From Bacillota bacterium (GTDB lineage Bacteria; Bacillota; Clostridia; Tissierellales; Sedimentibacteraceae), in assembly GCA_023386345.1 (NCBI GenBank), contig JAEWJT010000004.1:558001-622000 (forward strand): DNA of 64,000 nt. The letters run 5' to 3'. Within the stretch, counting starts at the first letter, position 1; each line of letters begins with the position of its first letter. The notes under the pieces are model-generated. The model did no database searches, had not been told where the DNA came from, and saw nothing but the letters and a program-made list of their open reading frames with translations. This document shows positions 16,429 to 24,811 of the stretch, piece by piece. Made by a program: the position numbers and the translations under genes.

Positions 16429-17157
16429 ATGACTAATACTAAAGAAACACTTTTTATATGTAATGATTTAACCTTAGGCTATGATGGAAAAACAATAATT
16501 GAGCATCTTAATTTTGAAGTTAATAGTGGTGACTATCTTTGTATAATTGGAGAAAATGGTGCAGGAAAAAGCACTTTGATAAAAACCTTACTAAATTTAA
16601 TGAAGCCTATTAGTGGAAAAATAACTACAGGAGAAAATTATAATCAATTTGAAATAGGCTATCTTCCGCAGCAAACAGAAGTTCAAAAGGATTTTCCTGC
16701 TTCTGTATGGGAGGTTGTTCTCTCAGGAACTCTATCTAAATGTGGTAATCGTCCATTTTATAGCAAAGAAGAAAAAGCTTTAGCAGAAGAAAATATTAAA
16801 AAAATGGACATATGGGAGCTAAGGAAAAAATGTTATAGAAATCTTTCAGGCGGTCAACAGCAAAGAGTTCTGCTTGCAAGAGCCCTTTGTGCAACTACAA
16901 AGCTTATTTTATTAGATGAGCCTACAGCTGGTCTTGATCCTAAGGCTACTACTGACTTTTATGATATTGTACATAAATTAAATACAGATGGCATAACAGT
17001 CATTATGGTATCTCATGACATTAAAACAAGTATAAAATACGCTAGTCATATTTTACATATGAGTAAGCATAGAACTTTCTTTGGTAAAAAAGATGATTAT
17101 CTTAAAAGCGATCTTTCAAAGATATTCTTTAACATAGGAGGTTCTTCCAATGAATGA
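16429..17157 (+). CDS. znuC: Zinc ABC transporter ATP-binding protein
   Basis: 242 residues from ATG 16429 behind GGAGG (16419-16423). Walker A is GENGAGKST near residue 37, the Q-loop is YLPQQ, the signature is LSGGQQQR and Walker B is LILLDEPTAGLD, with the switch His in VSHD. Energises zinc import with ZnuA and ZnuB. Its end overlaps the permease start by 8 bp, showing translational coupling. Confidence 0.93.
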   Translation: MTNTKETLFICNDLTLGYDGKTIIEHLNFEVNSGDYLCIIGENGAGKSTLIKTLLNLMKPISGKITTGENYNQFEIGYLPQQTEVQKDFPASVWEVVLSGTLSKCGNRPFYSKEEKALAEENIKKMDIWELRKKCYRNLSGGQQQRVLLARALCATTKLILLDEPTAGLDPKATTDFYDIVHKLNTDGITVIMVSHDIKTSIKYASHILHMSKHRTFFGKKDDYLKSDLSKIFFNIGGSSNE

Positions 17158-17995
17158 TATGATAACTAAGCTAATATTCTATTTCCAATACCCCTTTGTA
17201 CAATATGCCCTAATTGTGGGAGTTCTGATTGCACTATGCTCCTCTCTATTTGGCGTTACACTTGTACTAAAACGATTTTCATTTATAGGTGATGGCTTAT
17301 CTCATATTGCGTTTGGAGCAATAGCAATAGCATCTATCCTCAAAATAAATAATGATATGATATTTGTTATGCCCGTAACAATAGTTACTGCCATCTTTCT
17401 TCTAAAAACAGGTCAAAATACTAAGATAAAGGGTGATGCCTTAATTGCAATGCTATCAGTAGGCTCTCTTGCTATAGGATATTTATTATTAAATTTATTC
17501 TCAGGCTCTTCAAACCTTTCAGGAGATGTATGTGTAACACTTTTCGGCTCTACATCTATATTGACCTTGACAAAAAATGAAGTTATATTATCTGTTATAA
17601 TGTCTGTTATTGTAGTAATTTTGTTTTGTTTGTTTTATAATAAAATATTCGCAGTTACTTTTGATGAAAGCTTCGCAAAAGCAAGCGGCATAAAAGCTGA
17701 TAGATACAATCTTCTTATTGCAGTAATTACAGCAGTTATAATCGTGCTTGCAATGAATTTGGTTGGCTCACTTTTAATATCAGCCTTGATTATATTCCCT
17801 GCTCTATCATCTATGAGAGTAATTCAAAATTTTAAAGGAGTAGTCATCCTTTCAGCTATAATTTCTGTATTATGTGCTGTGTTTGGACTGCTGATATCTA
17901 TATTGTTTTCAACACCTGTAGGCTCAACTATTGTTGCTGCAAATATCATAGTTTTCATTGTAAGCTATATAATAGGAAAATTATTAAAGATTTAA
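17150..17995 (+). CDS. znuB: Zinc ABC transporter permease
   Basis: 281 residues, polytopic, ABC-3 family. GVTLVLKRFSFIGDGLSHIAFG near residues 34-55 is the family's conserved cytoplasmic motif, and eight or nine hydrophobic helices can be drawn. It forms the channel for the metal delivered by the lipoprotein at 15318. The start overlaps znuC, and the lipoprotein gene at 18083 follows after 87 bp without a visible terminator, so that gene is probably co-transcribed. Confidence 0.92.
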   Translation: MNDMITKLIFYFQYPFVQYALIVGVLIALCSSLFGVTLVLKRFSFIGDGLSHIAFGAIAIASILKINNDMIFVMPVTIVTAIFLLKTGQNTKIKGDALIAMLSVGSLAIGYLLLNLFSGSSNLSGDVCVTLFGSTSILTLTKNEVILSVIMSVIVVILFCLFYNKIFAVTFDESFAKASGIKADRYNLLIAVITAVIIVLAMNLVGSLLISALIIFPALSSMRVIQNFKGVVILSAIISVLCAVFGLLISILFSTPVGSTIVAANIIVFIVSYIIGKLLKI

Positions 17996-18082
17996 CTATA
18001 AGTTAATAAATATAAATTTAATATTTAAATATTTAGTTTATTGTATAATTTAAAATATATAATAAAAGGAGAATTAATTAAA

Positions 18083-18727
18083 ATGATTACCAAAAATATA
18101 TGTAAATTAATTATTATAGGAATAGCATTGCTTTCTTTAAGTGCTTGCTCTGAATCAAATAACAAAAATAAATTGCCGAATACCCAAACAAGTATCAATA
18201 AGGTTTTAGACGAACAAGTTAAAAGTGCAGACAATAATTCGAATACAAATAAATCGGATGATTTAAACAAAGACTCTGAAAATAAAGATTCTAACTTAGA
18301 TAATAATAATCAAAATAATAATAACTCAAATACAGATAATTCAGATAAAAAAAATCCTACTGATGAAAGTATTGACTATGACTTAACAACTATGAGTAGC
18401 GAAATGGTTTATGCTACAGTATTTCAGCTTGTAACTTACCCTGAAAATTATATCGGAAAAAAAGTTAAAATGGGAGGCGCTTATTATGTAGCAACTAATG
18501 AGGAAGTACAAAAGAATTACCATTACGTTATAATTTCTGATGCAACTGCTTGCTGTACACAAGGCATAGAATTTGTTTGGGATGACGGAAGCCATGTATT
18601 CCCTGACGAATATCCAGCAGAAGGAACAGAAGTCGAGGTTGTAGGCATATTTGAATCATATATAGATGAAGACGACGGCATACAGTATTGCAGACTTAAA
18701 AATTCAAGCATGAAGATTATTGAGTAA
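18083..18727 (+). CDS. Lipoprotein with low-complexity linker and CC-motif domain
   Basis: 214 residues from ATG 18083 behind AAAGGAG. The signal ends in LSLSAC (C22 lipidated). Residues 45-95 are an Asn/Asp/Ser/Lys-rich linker. The C-terminal domain (about 100-214) has GKKVKMGGAYYV and ISDATACCTQGIEFVW, with adjacent C157-C158. It resembles the CC-containing C-terminal domain of the UPF0703/YcgQ (DUF1980) family, which is tied to zinc limitation in Firmicutes. With the zinc transporter upstream, a surface metal-binding accessory is likely. An OB-like fold is my guess from the strand pattern. Confidence 0.75.
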   Translation: MITKNICKLIIIGIALLSLSACSESNNKNKLPNTQTSINKVLDEQVKSADNNSNTNKSDDLNKDSENKDSNLDNNNQNNNNSNTDNSDKKNPTDESIDYDLTTMSSEMVYATVFQLVTYPENYIGKKVKMGGAYYVATNEEVQKNYHYVIISDATACCTQGIEFVWDDGSHVFPDEYPAEGTEVEVVGIFESYIDEDDGIQYCRLKNSSMKIIE

Positions 18728-18828
18728 AAACTTTTTGATTAATTTCATATAAATAAGGGTAATAATATATAAAGGTTTACTATATAATAAGAAACAAAAG
18801 TGAACCAATAAATACCTTGGAGGTAATT

Positions 18829-19377
18829 ATGATAATTTACACTAAGACAGGTGATAAAGGTCAGACTTCGCTTTATGACGGAACAAGAGTTGATAAGGAT
18901 TCATTGAGAGTTGAAGCATACGGAACAGTAGATGAGCTTAATTCTAATATAGGCTTTGCCGTTAAGTTTGTGGATGATAAATATATAAAGGAAAAGTTAT
19001 TTAATATACAAAAAAGATTGTTTTTTGTAGCAGGAGAGCTTGCTACTGTGGAAAAAGACAAATTTACTTATAATATAAAAGAATCAGATATAATTGGATT
19101 AGAAAAGATTATTGATGAATATCTGCCTAAAATAAGCGGTGCAGATTCATTTATAGTTCCTGGTTCTTCAACCGCTTCGGCTGCCCTTCATGTATCAAGA
19201 ACTGTATGCAGAAGAGCTGAAAGACGAATATTAAGCCTTAAAAGACAAGAAAAAGTAAGTGATTTATTGATAAAATTTGTCAATCGCTTATCTGATGTAC
19301 TTTATACTTTCGCAAGATATTTAGAAAGCGACTTAACAATAATGGATTTTAAGAAGTTTTATGAGGAAGAAATATAA
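18829..19377 (+). CDS. Cob(I)alamin adenosyltransferase, PduO type
   Basis: 182 residues from ATG 18829 behind GGAGG. The N terminus IYTKTGDKGQTSLYDG is the ATP-binding P-loop-like motif of this family, and CRRAERR and FVNRLSDVLYTFAR are the conserved helices of the trimeric bundle. It transfers the 5'-deoxyadenosyl group of ATP to cob(I)alamin, making adenosylcobalamin. It stands alone, 16 kb from cobUSC. Confidence 0.96.
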   Translation: MIIYTKTGDKGQTSLYDGTRVDKDSLRVEAYGTVDELNSNIGFAVKFVDDKYIKEKLFNIQKRLFFVAGELATVEKDKFTYNIKESDIIGLEKIIDEYLPKISGADSFIVPGSSTASAALHVSRTVCRRAERRILSLKRQEKVSDLLIKFVNRLSDVLYTFARYLESDLTIMDFKKFYEEEI

Positions 19378-19385
19378 TAAAAAAC

Positions 19386-19487
19386 AAGCACATATGACTA
19401 ATGATATGCTCCCCTTATGGTATTCAGTTTTAATATTTTAACTGTCTACTATAAGGGGAAAATATTTATTATTAGTCATATGTGCTT
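19386..19487. terminator. Three-tier nested hairpin between convergent genes
   Basis: Perfect outer arms of 17 bp (19386-19402 with 19471-19487), a middle 8-bp pair CCCCTTAT/ATAAGGGG (19411-19418 with 19451-19458) and an inner 5-bp pair (19425-19429 with 19440-19444) share one axis. A T-run follows on each strand. It is probably a bidirectional terminator of the adenosyltransferase and SemiSWEET genes, but it is far larger than usual (102 nt). Confidence 0.7.
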
Positions 19488-19501
19488 TTTAAAAGTCAGG
19501 T

Positions 19502-19774
19502 TTATTTTTTCTTCCCATATTTTACAATCAATGTGATTGTTATGCCTGTAGCAAGTAAAGAAAGGGTATTAGTTAGAAGATATGCCCACCCCGTACCATG
19601 AACTACAAGATTTATTGCATATATCTCCATTAAAAAAGAACCTGTAAATATCATTAAATAAGTATTTAAATTTATGTCCCTAGCGGATTTTGTTCTTGCT
19701 ATCTGTATCATTTGAGGTATTTGACCCAAGGACAAAATTAATCCACCTAAAATCTGTAAAACGTCAAAAATCAT
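19502..19774 (-). CDS. SemiSWEET family sugar transporter (PQ-loop protein)
   Basis: 90 residues from ATG 19774 behind GGAGG (the in-frame ATG at 19807 has no ribosome-binding site). Three transmembrane helices form a single SWEET bundle. The PQ-loop reads LGQIPQMIQIARTKSARDIN (about residues 15-34), and the last helix ends in a basic tail. Such proteins dimerise to carry sugars; specificity is unknown. It is followed by the nested terminator. Confidence 0.88.
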   Translation of the reverse strand: MIFDVLQILGGLILSLGQIPQMIQIARTKSARDINLNTYLMIFTGSFLMEIYAINLVVHGTGWAYLLTNTLSLLATGITITLIVKYGKKK

Positions 19775-19887
19775 TAAAAATTTTCCTCCAATTAGTTTGT
19801 TTTGCATAATAGATAATTTCTAAAACAAAATCTATTAATTTTTCTTTGTTGTAAATCATCTTCTGACCAAATTCTTAAATCCAGTCA

Positions 19888-20244
19888 TTATTTATTATCA
19901 ATATCTTTAAATTCTTCGTTTTTAATATAGTTTCCTTCTTCATCTTTTAAAAATGGCAGTACTTTTATAACTGCATCATTATTTACTAAGCCATAAATAT
20001 GTGGATAGTATCTTCCGCAATTATCACCGTCTTCATAACGGACTTCTGATTTAAGCTTGCTTTCATCTATACATAACAATACTAATGGCCTTATTAAGTT
20101 ATTAAAATGACTCTCTGCTACTCTCCAAAAATATTCAACGGTAGAACAATGTATAAATCCTTCCACCTCTATCTCTTCATCTCCCCATTCTTTATCGTTT
20201 TTTCTTATATTCCAAAGTTCTTCTGTCATACAATGAATTATCAT
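19888..20244 (-). CDS. DUF952 family protein
   Basis: 118 residues. MIIHCMTEELWN at the start, EGFIHCSTVEYFWRVAE in the middle and RYYPHIYGLVNNDAVIKV near the end are the conserved blocks of the DUF952 family, which resembles an ADP-ribosyltransferase-like fold of unknown role. The ATG is one base after the stop of the membrane gene at 20246, so they are co-transcribed. Confidence 0.85.
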   Translation of the reverse strand: MIIHCMTEELWNIRKNDKEWGDEEIEVEGFIHCSTVEYFWRVAESHFNNLIRPLVLLCIDESKLKSEVRYEDGDNCGRYYPHIYGLVNNDAVIKVLPFLKDEEGNYIKNEEFKDIDNK

Positions 20245-20245
20245 C

Positions 20246-20773
20246 TTATTTTAAATCTCCTTTATCTTTTTTAAATTTTTTCAAAAAATCTACTGATAAA
20301 TACTTATTTACAATAGTTGCAACTACTACACCTACAAATGTCTCTATTAATCTTGTAAACGGATATATATTATTATCGCCAGTTGTTCTGTGACTTGTTA
20401 ATATGCTTATAAATATAACACAGGCAATTGAAGCCGAGGAGGAAACCTTTAACATTACACATGCGTGTATTAAAATTATCGCTCCAATCGGAATCAAAAA
20501 AATATATATCTTAGGATTTGAAAAAGACTCGCCAAGATAAAATACTCCAAGCCCAATAACAGCAGCGATGCAAGTACCTATGAGTCTGCTTTTCCCTGCC
20601 TTTACAGTTTCATCAACAGTCGGCTGCATACATACAACAGAAGCAATACAAGCATAAAAAGGATTACCAAAGCCCAAAAGCTCAAATATAGTCAGGTCTA
20701 TAAGTATAGATACAGCTGTTTTTATATTTCTCATACCGGGAAAATATTTTTTAGGTTTTGTATTATTTTCCAT
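20246..20773 (-). CDS. Aromatic-acid-exporter-like (ArAE/FUSC family) membrane protein
   Basis: 175 residues with about five hydrophobic helices, starting NIKTAVSILIDLTIFELLG, with ASVVCMQPTVDETVKAGKSRLIGT, the recognisable ArAE_1/FUSC segment. The cytosolic domain of larger members is missing, so this is a membrane-only form. Substrate and direction are unknown. It is the first gene of a pair with DUF952, with GAGAGG before the ATG. The 260 bp upstream, to 21033, holds a 10-bp inverted repeat (20821-20830 with 20895-20904) and otherwise AT-rich sequence with no gene that I can support. Confidence 0.8.
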   Translation of the reverse strand: MENNTKPKKYFPGMRNIKTAVSILIDLTIFELLGFGNPFYACIASVVCMQPTVDETVKAGKSRLIGTCIAAVIGLGVFYLGESFSNPKIYIFLIPIGAIILIHACVMLKVSSSASIACVIFISILTSHRTTGDNNIYPFTRLIETFVGVVVATIVNKYLSVDFLKKFKKDKGDLK

Positions 20774-21033
20774 CCCAAATTATCCTCTCATTTAATTTTT
20801 TTAGATTTATATTTTCATTAAATACCTCTACTATTCTAATACAAAAGATAGAAACACATATAAAAGATATAAAGCTTTTTACTTTCAATATTCTTAGAGG
20901 TATTATAGATGTATTAAAGTTAGATTTTTCTTTATTATAATAGTATAATGTAAAAAATAAAATATGTAAACAATTTGTTGTAAAATCACAACATTAAATG
21001 CTACTTTTTATATGATATAATAAAAAATATTTC

Positions 21034-21062
21034 TTGACACAATTTTATTTGTAAGATATACT
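21034..21062 (+). promoter_or_regulatory. glyS promoter
   Basis: A perfect TTGACA (21034-21039) and TATACT (21057-21062) with a 17-bp spacer, about 18 bp before the T-box leader begins. Confidence 0.85.
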
Positions 21063-21079
21063 ATGTAAAATTAATATTT

Positions 21080-21363
21080 GGGCAATGATAAGAAATAGTA
21101 TGTATTATTTAATTTTTAGAGAGAAGATGTTTGGTGAAAGTCTTTATGAAAATAATATAGAAGGCGTCTTTGAGCTTTTTAGATTGAAAAGATAATTCTG
21201 AGTAGATTTAAGCGGAGTTTCTACCGTTAAAAAGAAAGCAGCATAAAGAAGAATTTCGAGTGCTGGCAGAGTGCAGAAGTAATTCTGAATTTAGGTGGTA
21301 CCGCGGGAACTGTCACACAAGTAAATTTTTTCGCCCTAAGCAATAGTAGCTTAGGGCTTTTTT
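21080..21363 (+). promoter_or_regulatory. Glycine T-box leader
   Basis: Uncharged-tRNA-sensing leader. Conserved pieces appear in order: AATGATAAGAAATAGTA (from 21083), AGAGAG, TTGGTGAAAG, a specifier region with GGC (Gly codon, about 21163-21165) before TTTGAGC, and a CGG...CCGTTA stem. The T-box proper AGGTGGTACCGCG is at 21293-21305. The terminator stem is GCCCTAAGC/GCTTAGGGC (21333-21341 with 21349-21357), then six Ts. Uncharged tRNA-Gly should favour the antiterminator and glyS transcription. Confidence 0.93.
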
Positions 21364-21393
21364 ATTTATAGCTAAAATTAGGAGGATTTTATT

Positions 21394-22848
21394 ATGGAAA
21401 ATTTAAAATTAGAAGAAAGTATGAGTGATGAAAAAACAAACAATAAACACATGAATGGTAATAAAAACAAGTGCAAAAGTATAACAATGGATGAACTAAT
21501 AGCTTATTGCAACAGGTATGGATTTATATTTCAAGGAAGCGAAATATATGGAGGTTTGGCAAACACATGGGATTATGGTCCATTAGGCACAAGACTAAAA
21601 AATAATATAATAGACGCATGGAGATATTTTTTTATTCAAAAAAGAAAAAATAGCTATGAACTAGATTCTGCTATACTCATGAATTCAACAGTATGGAAAG
21701 CTAGCGGTCATTTGGACGGATTTTCTGATCCTTTGCTTGATTGTAAAGAATGTAAGACAAGACATAGAGCAGATAATTTAATTAATGATTTTGACGAATA
21801 TTCTAATGCAGACGCAATGACTCATGAAGAAATGCTTGAATATATTAAAAAACATAAGGTACCCTGCCCTAAATGCGGAAAGTCAAACTTTACAGATATA
21901 AGACAGTTTAATCTTATGTTTGAAACAAAAAGAGGAGTAACAGATGATTCATCAAACAAAGTTTATCTGAGACCAGAAAATGCACAAGGAGAATATGTAA
22001 ATTTTTTAAATGTTTTAAGAACAATGAGAACAAAATTGCCTTTTAGCATTGGACAGATTGGAAAAGCCTTTAGAAATGAAATAACCCCTAAAAATTTTAT
22101 ATTCAGAACTATAGAATTTGAACAGATGGAATATCAAACATTTTGTAAAAAAGTCGATGACGAGGAGCTATATGAATACTTCAAGCAGTATGGTTTGGAA
22201 TTTTTCAAATTTGTTGGTCTTTCATCAGAGCGTATGCGTTTTCACGATCATGAAAAATTAGCCTTTTATGCTAAATCAGCATGTGACATTGAATATTTAT
22301 TCCCGTTTGGATGGGGAGAAATAAATGGTACTCACAACAGAACAGATTATGATTTATCAAAACATCAAGAATTTTCAGGAAAATCTCTTGAATACCTCGA
22401 TACTGAAACAAATGAGAAGTTTATACCCTATGTTATTGAGTCCACTTATGGTTTAGGCAGATTGGTATTAGCTGTACTTTATGAATGTCTTGAGGAAGAA
22501 GAATTAGAAGATGGAGAAACAAGACAGGTATTGAGAATAAAAGAGTCCTTAGCACCTATAAAAGTCAATGTTTTGCCATTACACAAGAAGAAACATTCAG
22601 ATAAGGCACAGAGCATTTACGAAGAGTTGTCCAAACATATGATGACATCTTATGATGAGTCAGGAAATATTGGTAGACGCTACAGACGTGGAGATGCAAT
22701 TGGTACACCATATGCTGTTACAATAGATGATGATACTTTAAATAACAATACTGTGACAGTCAGACACCGTGACTCAATGGCTCAAGAAAAAGTAAATGTT
22801 GATGAGCTTGTAGAGTTTTTGCTAAAAAATCTAAAAACGAGTAAATAA
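21394..22848 (+). CDS. glyS: Glycyl-tRNA synthetase (single-chain alpha2 type)
   Basis: 484-residue class II synthetase of the archaeal/eukaryotic-like single-chain type rather than the bacterial alpha/beta type. GFIFQGSEIYGGLANTWDYG, LRPENAQGEYVNF and YVIESTYGLGR are characteristic, and two CxxC pairs (CKEC and CPKC) sit in the insertion near residues 125-165. The ATG at 21394 behind AGGAGG leaves a hydrophilic N-terminal extension of about 30 residues before the conserved start, which is unusual but well supported by the ribosome-binding site. Expression is set by the glycine T-box. Confidence 0.97.
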   Translation: MENLKLEESMSDEKTNNKHMNGNKNKCKSITMDELIAYCNRYGFIFQGSEIYGGLANTWDYGPLGTRLKNNIIDAWRYFFIQKRKNSYELDSAILMNSTVWKASGHLDGFSDPLLDCKECKTRHRADNLINDFDEYSNADAMTHEEMLEYIKKHKVPCPKCGKSNFTDIRQFNLMFETKRGVTDDSSNKVYLRPENAQGEYVNFLNVLRTMRTKLPFSIGQIGKAFRNEITPKNFIFRTIEFEQMEYQTFCKKVDDEELYEYFKQYGLEFFKFVGLSSERMRFHDHEKLAFYAKSACDIEYLFPFGWGEINGTHNRTDYDLSKHQEFSGKSLEYLDTETNEKFIPYVIESTYGLGRLVLAVLYECLEEEELEDGETRQVLRIKESLAPIKVNVLPLHKKKHSDKAQSIYEELSKHMMTSYDESGNIGRRYRRGDAIGTPYAVTIDDDTLNNNTVTVRHRDSMAQEKVNVDELVEFLLKNLKTSK

Positions 22849-22865
22849 ATATGCTCTTAGAATTT

Positions 22866-22901
22866 CATGTAGCATACAATTATAACATTGTGTGCTACAT
22901 G
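22866..22901. terminator. glyS terminator
   Basis: A 15-bp stem with one mismatch (22866-22880 with 22887-22901) is followed by T-rich sequence. It lies between glyS and the convergent HD-domain gene. Confidence 0.8.
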
Positions 22902-22947
22902 AGATGTTTTCTTATTATAAACATTTATATTAAACACATGCCTATTT

Positions 22948-23457
22948 TCAGATGGTTAGTCCAAATTCGGATAGCAAATTACCGACCCTTTTTTCATCAA
23001 GTTTCATTTCTGGACTGACAGGATTATATAAATAGAACTGCATAATATTGGCATCGTTTATGACTTTTTCCATCTCGGAAATTTTTTCGTCATTTCCGTC
23101 GTAACCCCCTTGAATGGCGGTACATATGAGGTTAGTTTCATCGTCCGTTGTCAATTGTAGGTTGCTTAATACTTCACGCAGATAAATTGGACCTTCTAAT
23201 CTGTGGTTTTTTATTACTTCTTGAATAGCATCCATTCCAAGATGTCGCACCTCATCTTTTCTCTTGTAAGTGTACAAATCATGAAGCATCCCTGCTATAA
23301 TAGCTAATTCAATGTTAACACCTCTCTTTTTTGCGATTAAAGCACATGCTTGTGCTACGCCGTACAAATGGACATATGCCATTCTTCTGTCTCTGTCATT
23401 ATTTTTATTAAGAAGAACTTCATCAACATATTCTCTTAGTTTTTCTACTCTATTCAT
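22948..23457 (-). CDS. HD-domain phosphohydrolase
   Basis: 169 residues. The metal-binding HD pair stands in AGMLHDLYTYK near residue 58, with an upstream His in AYVHLYGVAQAC and downstream KNHRLEG; this is a compact HD fold. Such proteins hydrolyse phosphate esters of nucleotides, but the substrate here is unknown. It stands alone, with AAGGAG before ATG 23457. Confidence 0.85.
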   Translation of the reverse strand: MNRVEKLREYVDEVLLNKNNDRDRRMAYVHLYGVAQACALIAKKRGVNIELAIIAGMLHDLYTYKRKDEVRHLGMDAIQEVIKNHRLEGPIYLREVLSNLQLTTDDETNLICTAIQGGYDGNDEKISEMEKVINDANIMQFYLYNPVSPEMKLDEKRVGNLLSEFGLTI

Positions 23458-23614
23458 CTGAATATCTCCTTCGCAATATATAATTTCGTTTTATAACTCA
23501 TAATGATCAAATTTTATGTAAAAATATTCCGATTTAGAATTTTATAAAAATAAAGTACAAATAACAACTAATATGTTAAAATTTATTTGTCGATAAAATC
23601 TTAAAAGGAATTAT

Positions 23615-23864
23615 TTACCTATGAACATAATACTATACATCAAGGAAATAGACAATATAATTTTTAGTTTAAAGATAAAAGATAAAAGAATATTATCCTT
23701 AAACAGTAATTAAGCATATAGGTAATTTTGTTATGAATATCAATAATGATTTTAATGGAGCTCTTACTGATATTCATAACAAAAGTTTTAATCAAAATCA
23801 TAGAACTACATTAGGACATTTTTCAAATAATAGTTCATTACATATTAAAAATTTGATTAAAACT
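23615..23864. repeat. Inverted-repeat-rich intergenic island
   Basis: Consecutive inverted repeats fill this gap. The 8-bp pair 23615-23622/23718-23725 encloses a 12-bp stem with one mismatch (23667-23678/23693-23704). Next comes a perfect 16-bp pair (23726-23741/23769-23784, 27-nt loop). A perfect 13-bp pair (23784-23796/23852-23864) abuts it. No gene with a ribosome-binding site is present; a 58-codon frame at 23733-23909 lacks one. A structured RNA or a mobile-element remnant are both possible. Sequence at 23458-23614 holds nothing I recognise. Confidence 0.5.
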
Positions 23865-23882
23865 GTTCAATTAGCACAAAGA

Positions 23883-23904
23883 GGCTGTAGCAAAATGCAC
23901 AGCC
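23883..23904 (-). terminator. Terminator of the LysM/SleB gene
   Basis: A GGCTGT/ACAGCC stem (23883-23888 with 23899-23904), extended by GCA/TGC pairing in the loop, lies 16 bp after the stop on the minus strand and is followed by a modest T-rich stretch. Confidence 0.6.
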
Positions 23905-23919
23905 CCTAGATGTATAAAT

Positions 23920-24687
23920 CTAATATGTAAATATCATGTTGTCTATTCTTATTGAAACTGGTCTTGATAAAAGCCACTTATTAGTTGCAGTTTTATCAAA
24001 ATAAAATAAGGCTCCATTTGTAGGGTCAACGCCGCTTAAAGCTTCTTTTGCTGCTTTTATGGAATCAGCATTAGCTGGCTTATTAATCCATCCGTTCAAC
24101 ACTGGTGTAAATTGATAATGACCGTCTATCACCTCATATATTACTCCGCTGATTGTATTTTTAAATGAACCGCTCTTTACTCTGTTTAATACCACAGCTC
24201 CAACTGCGACTTTGGCATTGTATTGCTCACCTTGTGCCTCAGCATTTATTAATCTTGCAAGCAAGTCCAAATCGCTTGCAGAGTAAGATGATGTATTATC
24301 CACTAACTCAGGCGCTGTTGAAGTCTTTGCAGGCACATTTAATTTTTGGCCAATATCTAAATAATCTGTATATATATTATTTGCACGCCTTAATGTTTCC
24401 AATGGGATTTTGTACGATTTAGAGATTAAATATAAGCTTTCTCCTTTTTTAACCGTATGAGTAATACCGGGAACGTTTAACTTTTGTCCAATATTTAGAT
24501 TGGTAGATGTCAGCTTGTTATCACTCATTAGGCTTGTTATTGATGTGTTGAATATCTTGCTTATTTTAAATAATGAGTCACCGCTGACTGTGGTGTAAGT
24601 TGCCGCATAAGCATTACTCGAAAATAAAGTTATACCTGCAATCAGACCTGTAGCCAATAAAATTGACTTTAAACTTTTAAATTTCAT
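23920..24687 (-). CDS. Secreted LysM-domain cell wall hydrolase (SleB-like)
   Basis: 255 residues. A signal peptide ends near residue 28 (SSNAYAATY). Two LysM repeats follow (about 30-73 and 75-118, each ending IGQKLNVP). Then comes a Hydrolase_2/SleB catalytic domain (about 135-255) with LLARLINAEAQGEQYNAKV, whose Glu is the expected catalytic residue. It cleaves peptidoglycan at the wall, with possible roles in growth or spore cortex lysis. It is preceded by a c-di-AMP riboswitch, a common arrangement for wall hydrolases in this group. AAAGGAGG stands before ATG 24687. Confidence 0.93.
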   Translation of the reverse strand: MKFKSLKSILLATGLIAGITLFSSNAYAATYTTVSGDSLFKISKIFNTSITSLMSDNKLTSTNLNIGQKLNVPGITHTVKKGESLYLISKSYKIPLETLRRANNIYTDYLDIGQKLNVPAKTSTAPELVDNTSSYSASDLDLLARLINAEAQGEQYNAKVAVGAVVLNRVKSGSFKNTISGVIYEVIDGHYQFTPVLNGWINKPANADSIKAAKEALSGVDPTNGALFYFDKTATNKWLLSRPVSIRIDNMIFTY

Positions 24688-24701
24688 ATAATCCTCCTTT
24701 T

Positions 24702-24810
24702 GCCTCCCGGGTTAGTTGACGGATTAGGGTTGAGGAACCCCGCCCTTTTTATGGCTTCACCCCGATATAAAATCCCCGGTACTTCATTTCTTGAAGATTC
24801 GGCTATTAAA
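24702..24810 (-). promoter_or_regulatory. c-di-AMP riboswitch (ydaO-yuaA type)
   Basis: The minus strand between promoter and hydrolase gene carries the conserved ydaO blocks in order: AGCCGAATC, a CGGGGG-like turn, GGGGTGAA, GGGGTTCCTCAACCC, AATCCGTCAACTAACCC and a closing GGGAGGC. This class normally turns genes off when c-di-AMP is high, linking wall hydrolysis to c-di-AMP and osmotic state. Confidence 0.9.
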
Positions 24811-24811
24811 T

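Noticed and set aside
20758..20940. 60-codon frame upstream of the glyS leader
   Set aside because: No ribosome-binding site and overlaps the ArAE gene start; only AT-rich sequence and a 10-bp inverted repeat are credible here.
23733..23909. 58-codon open frame in the inverted-repeat island
   Set aside because: No ribosome-binding site, starts inside a stem arm, and ends in the hydrolase terminator; no family resemblance.
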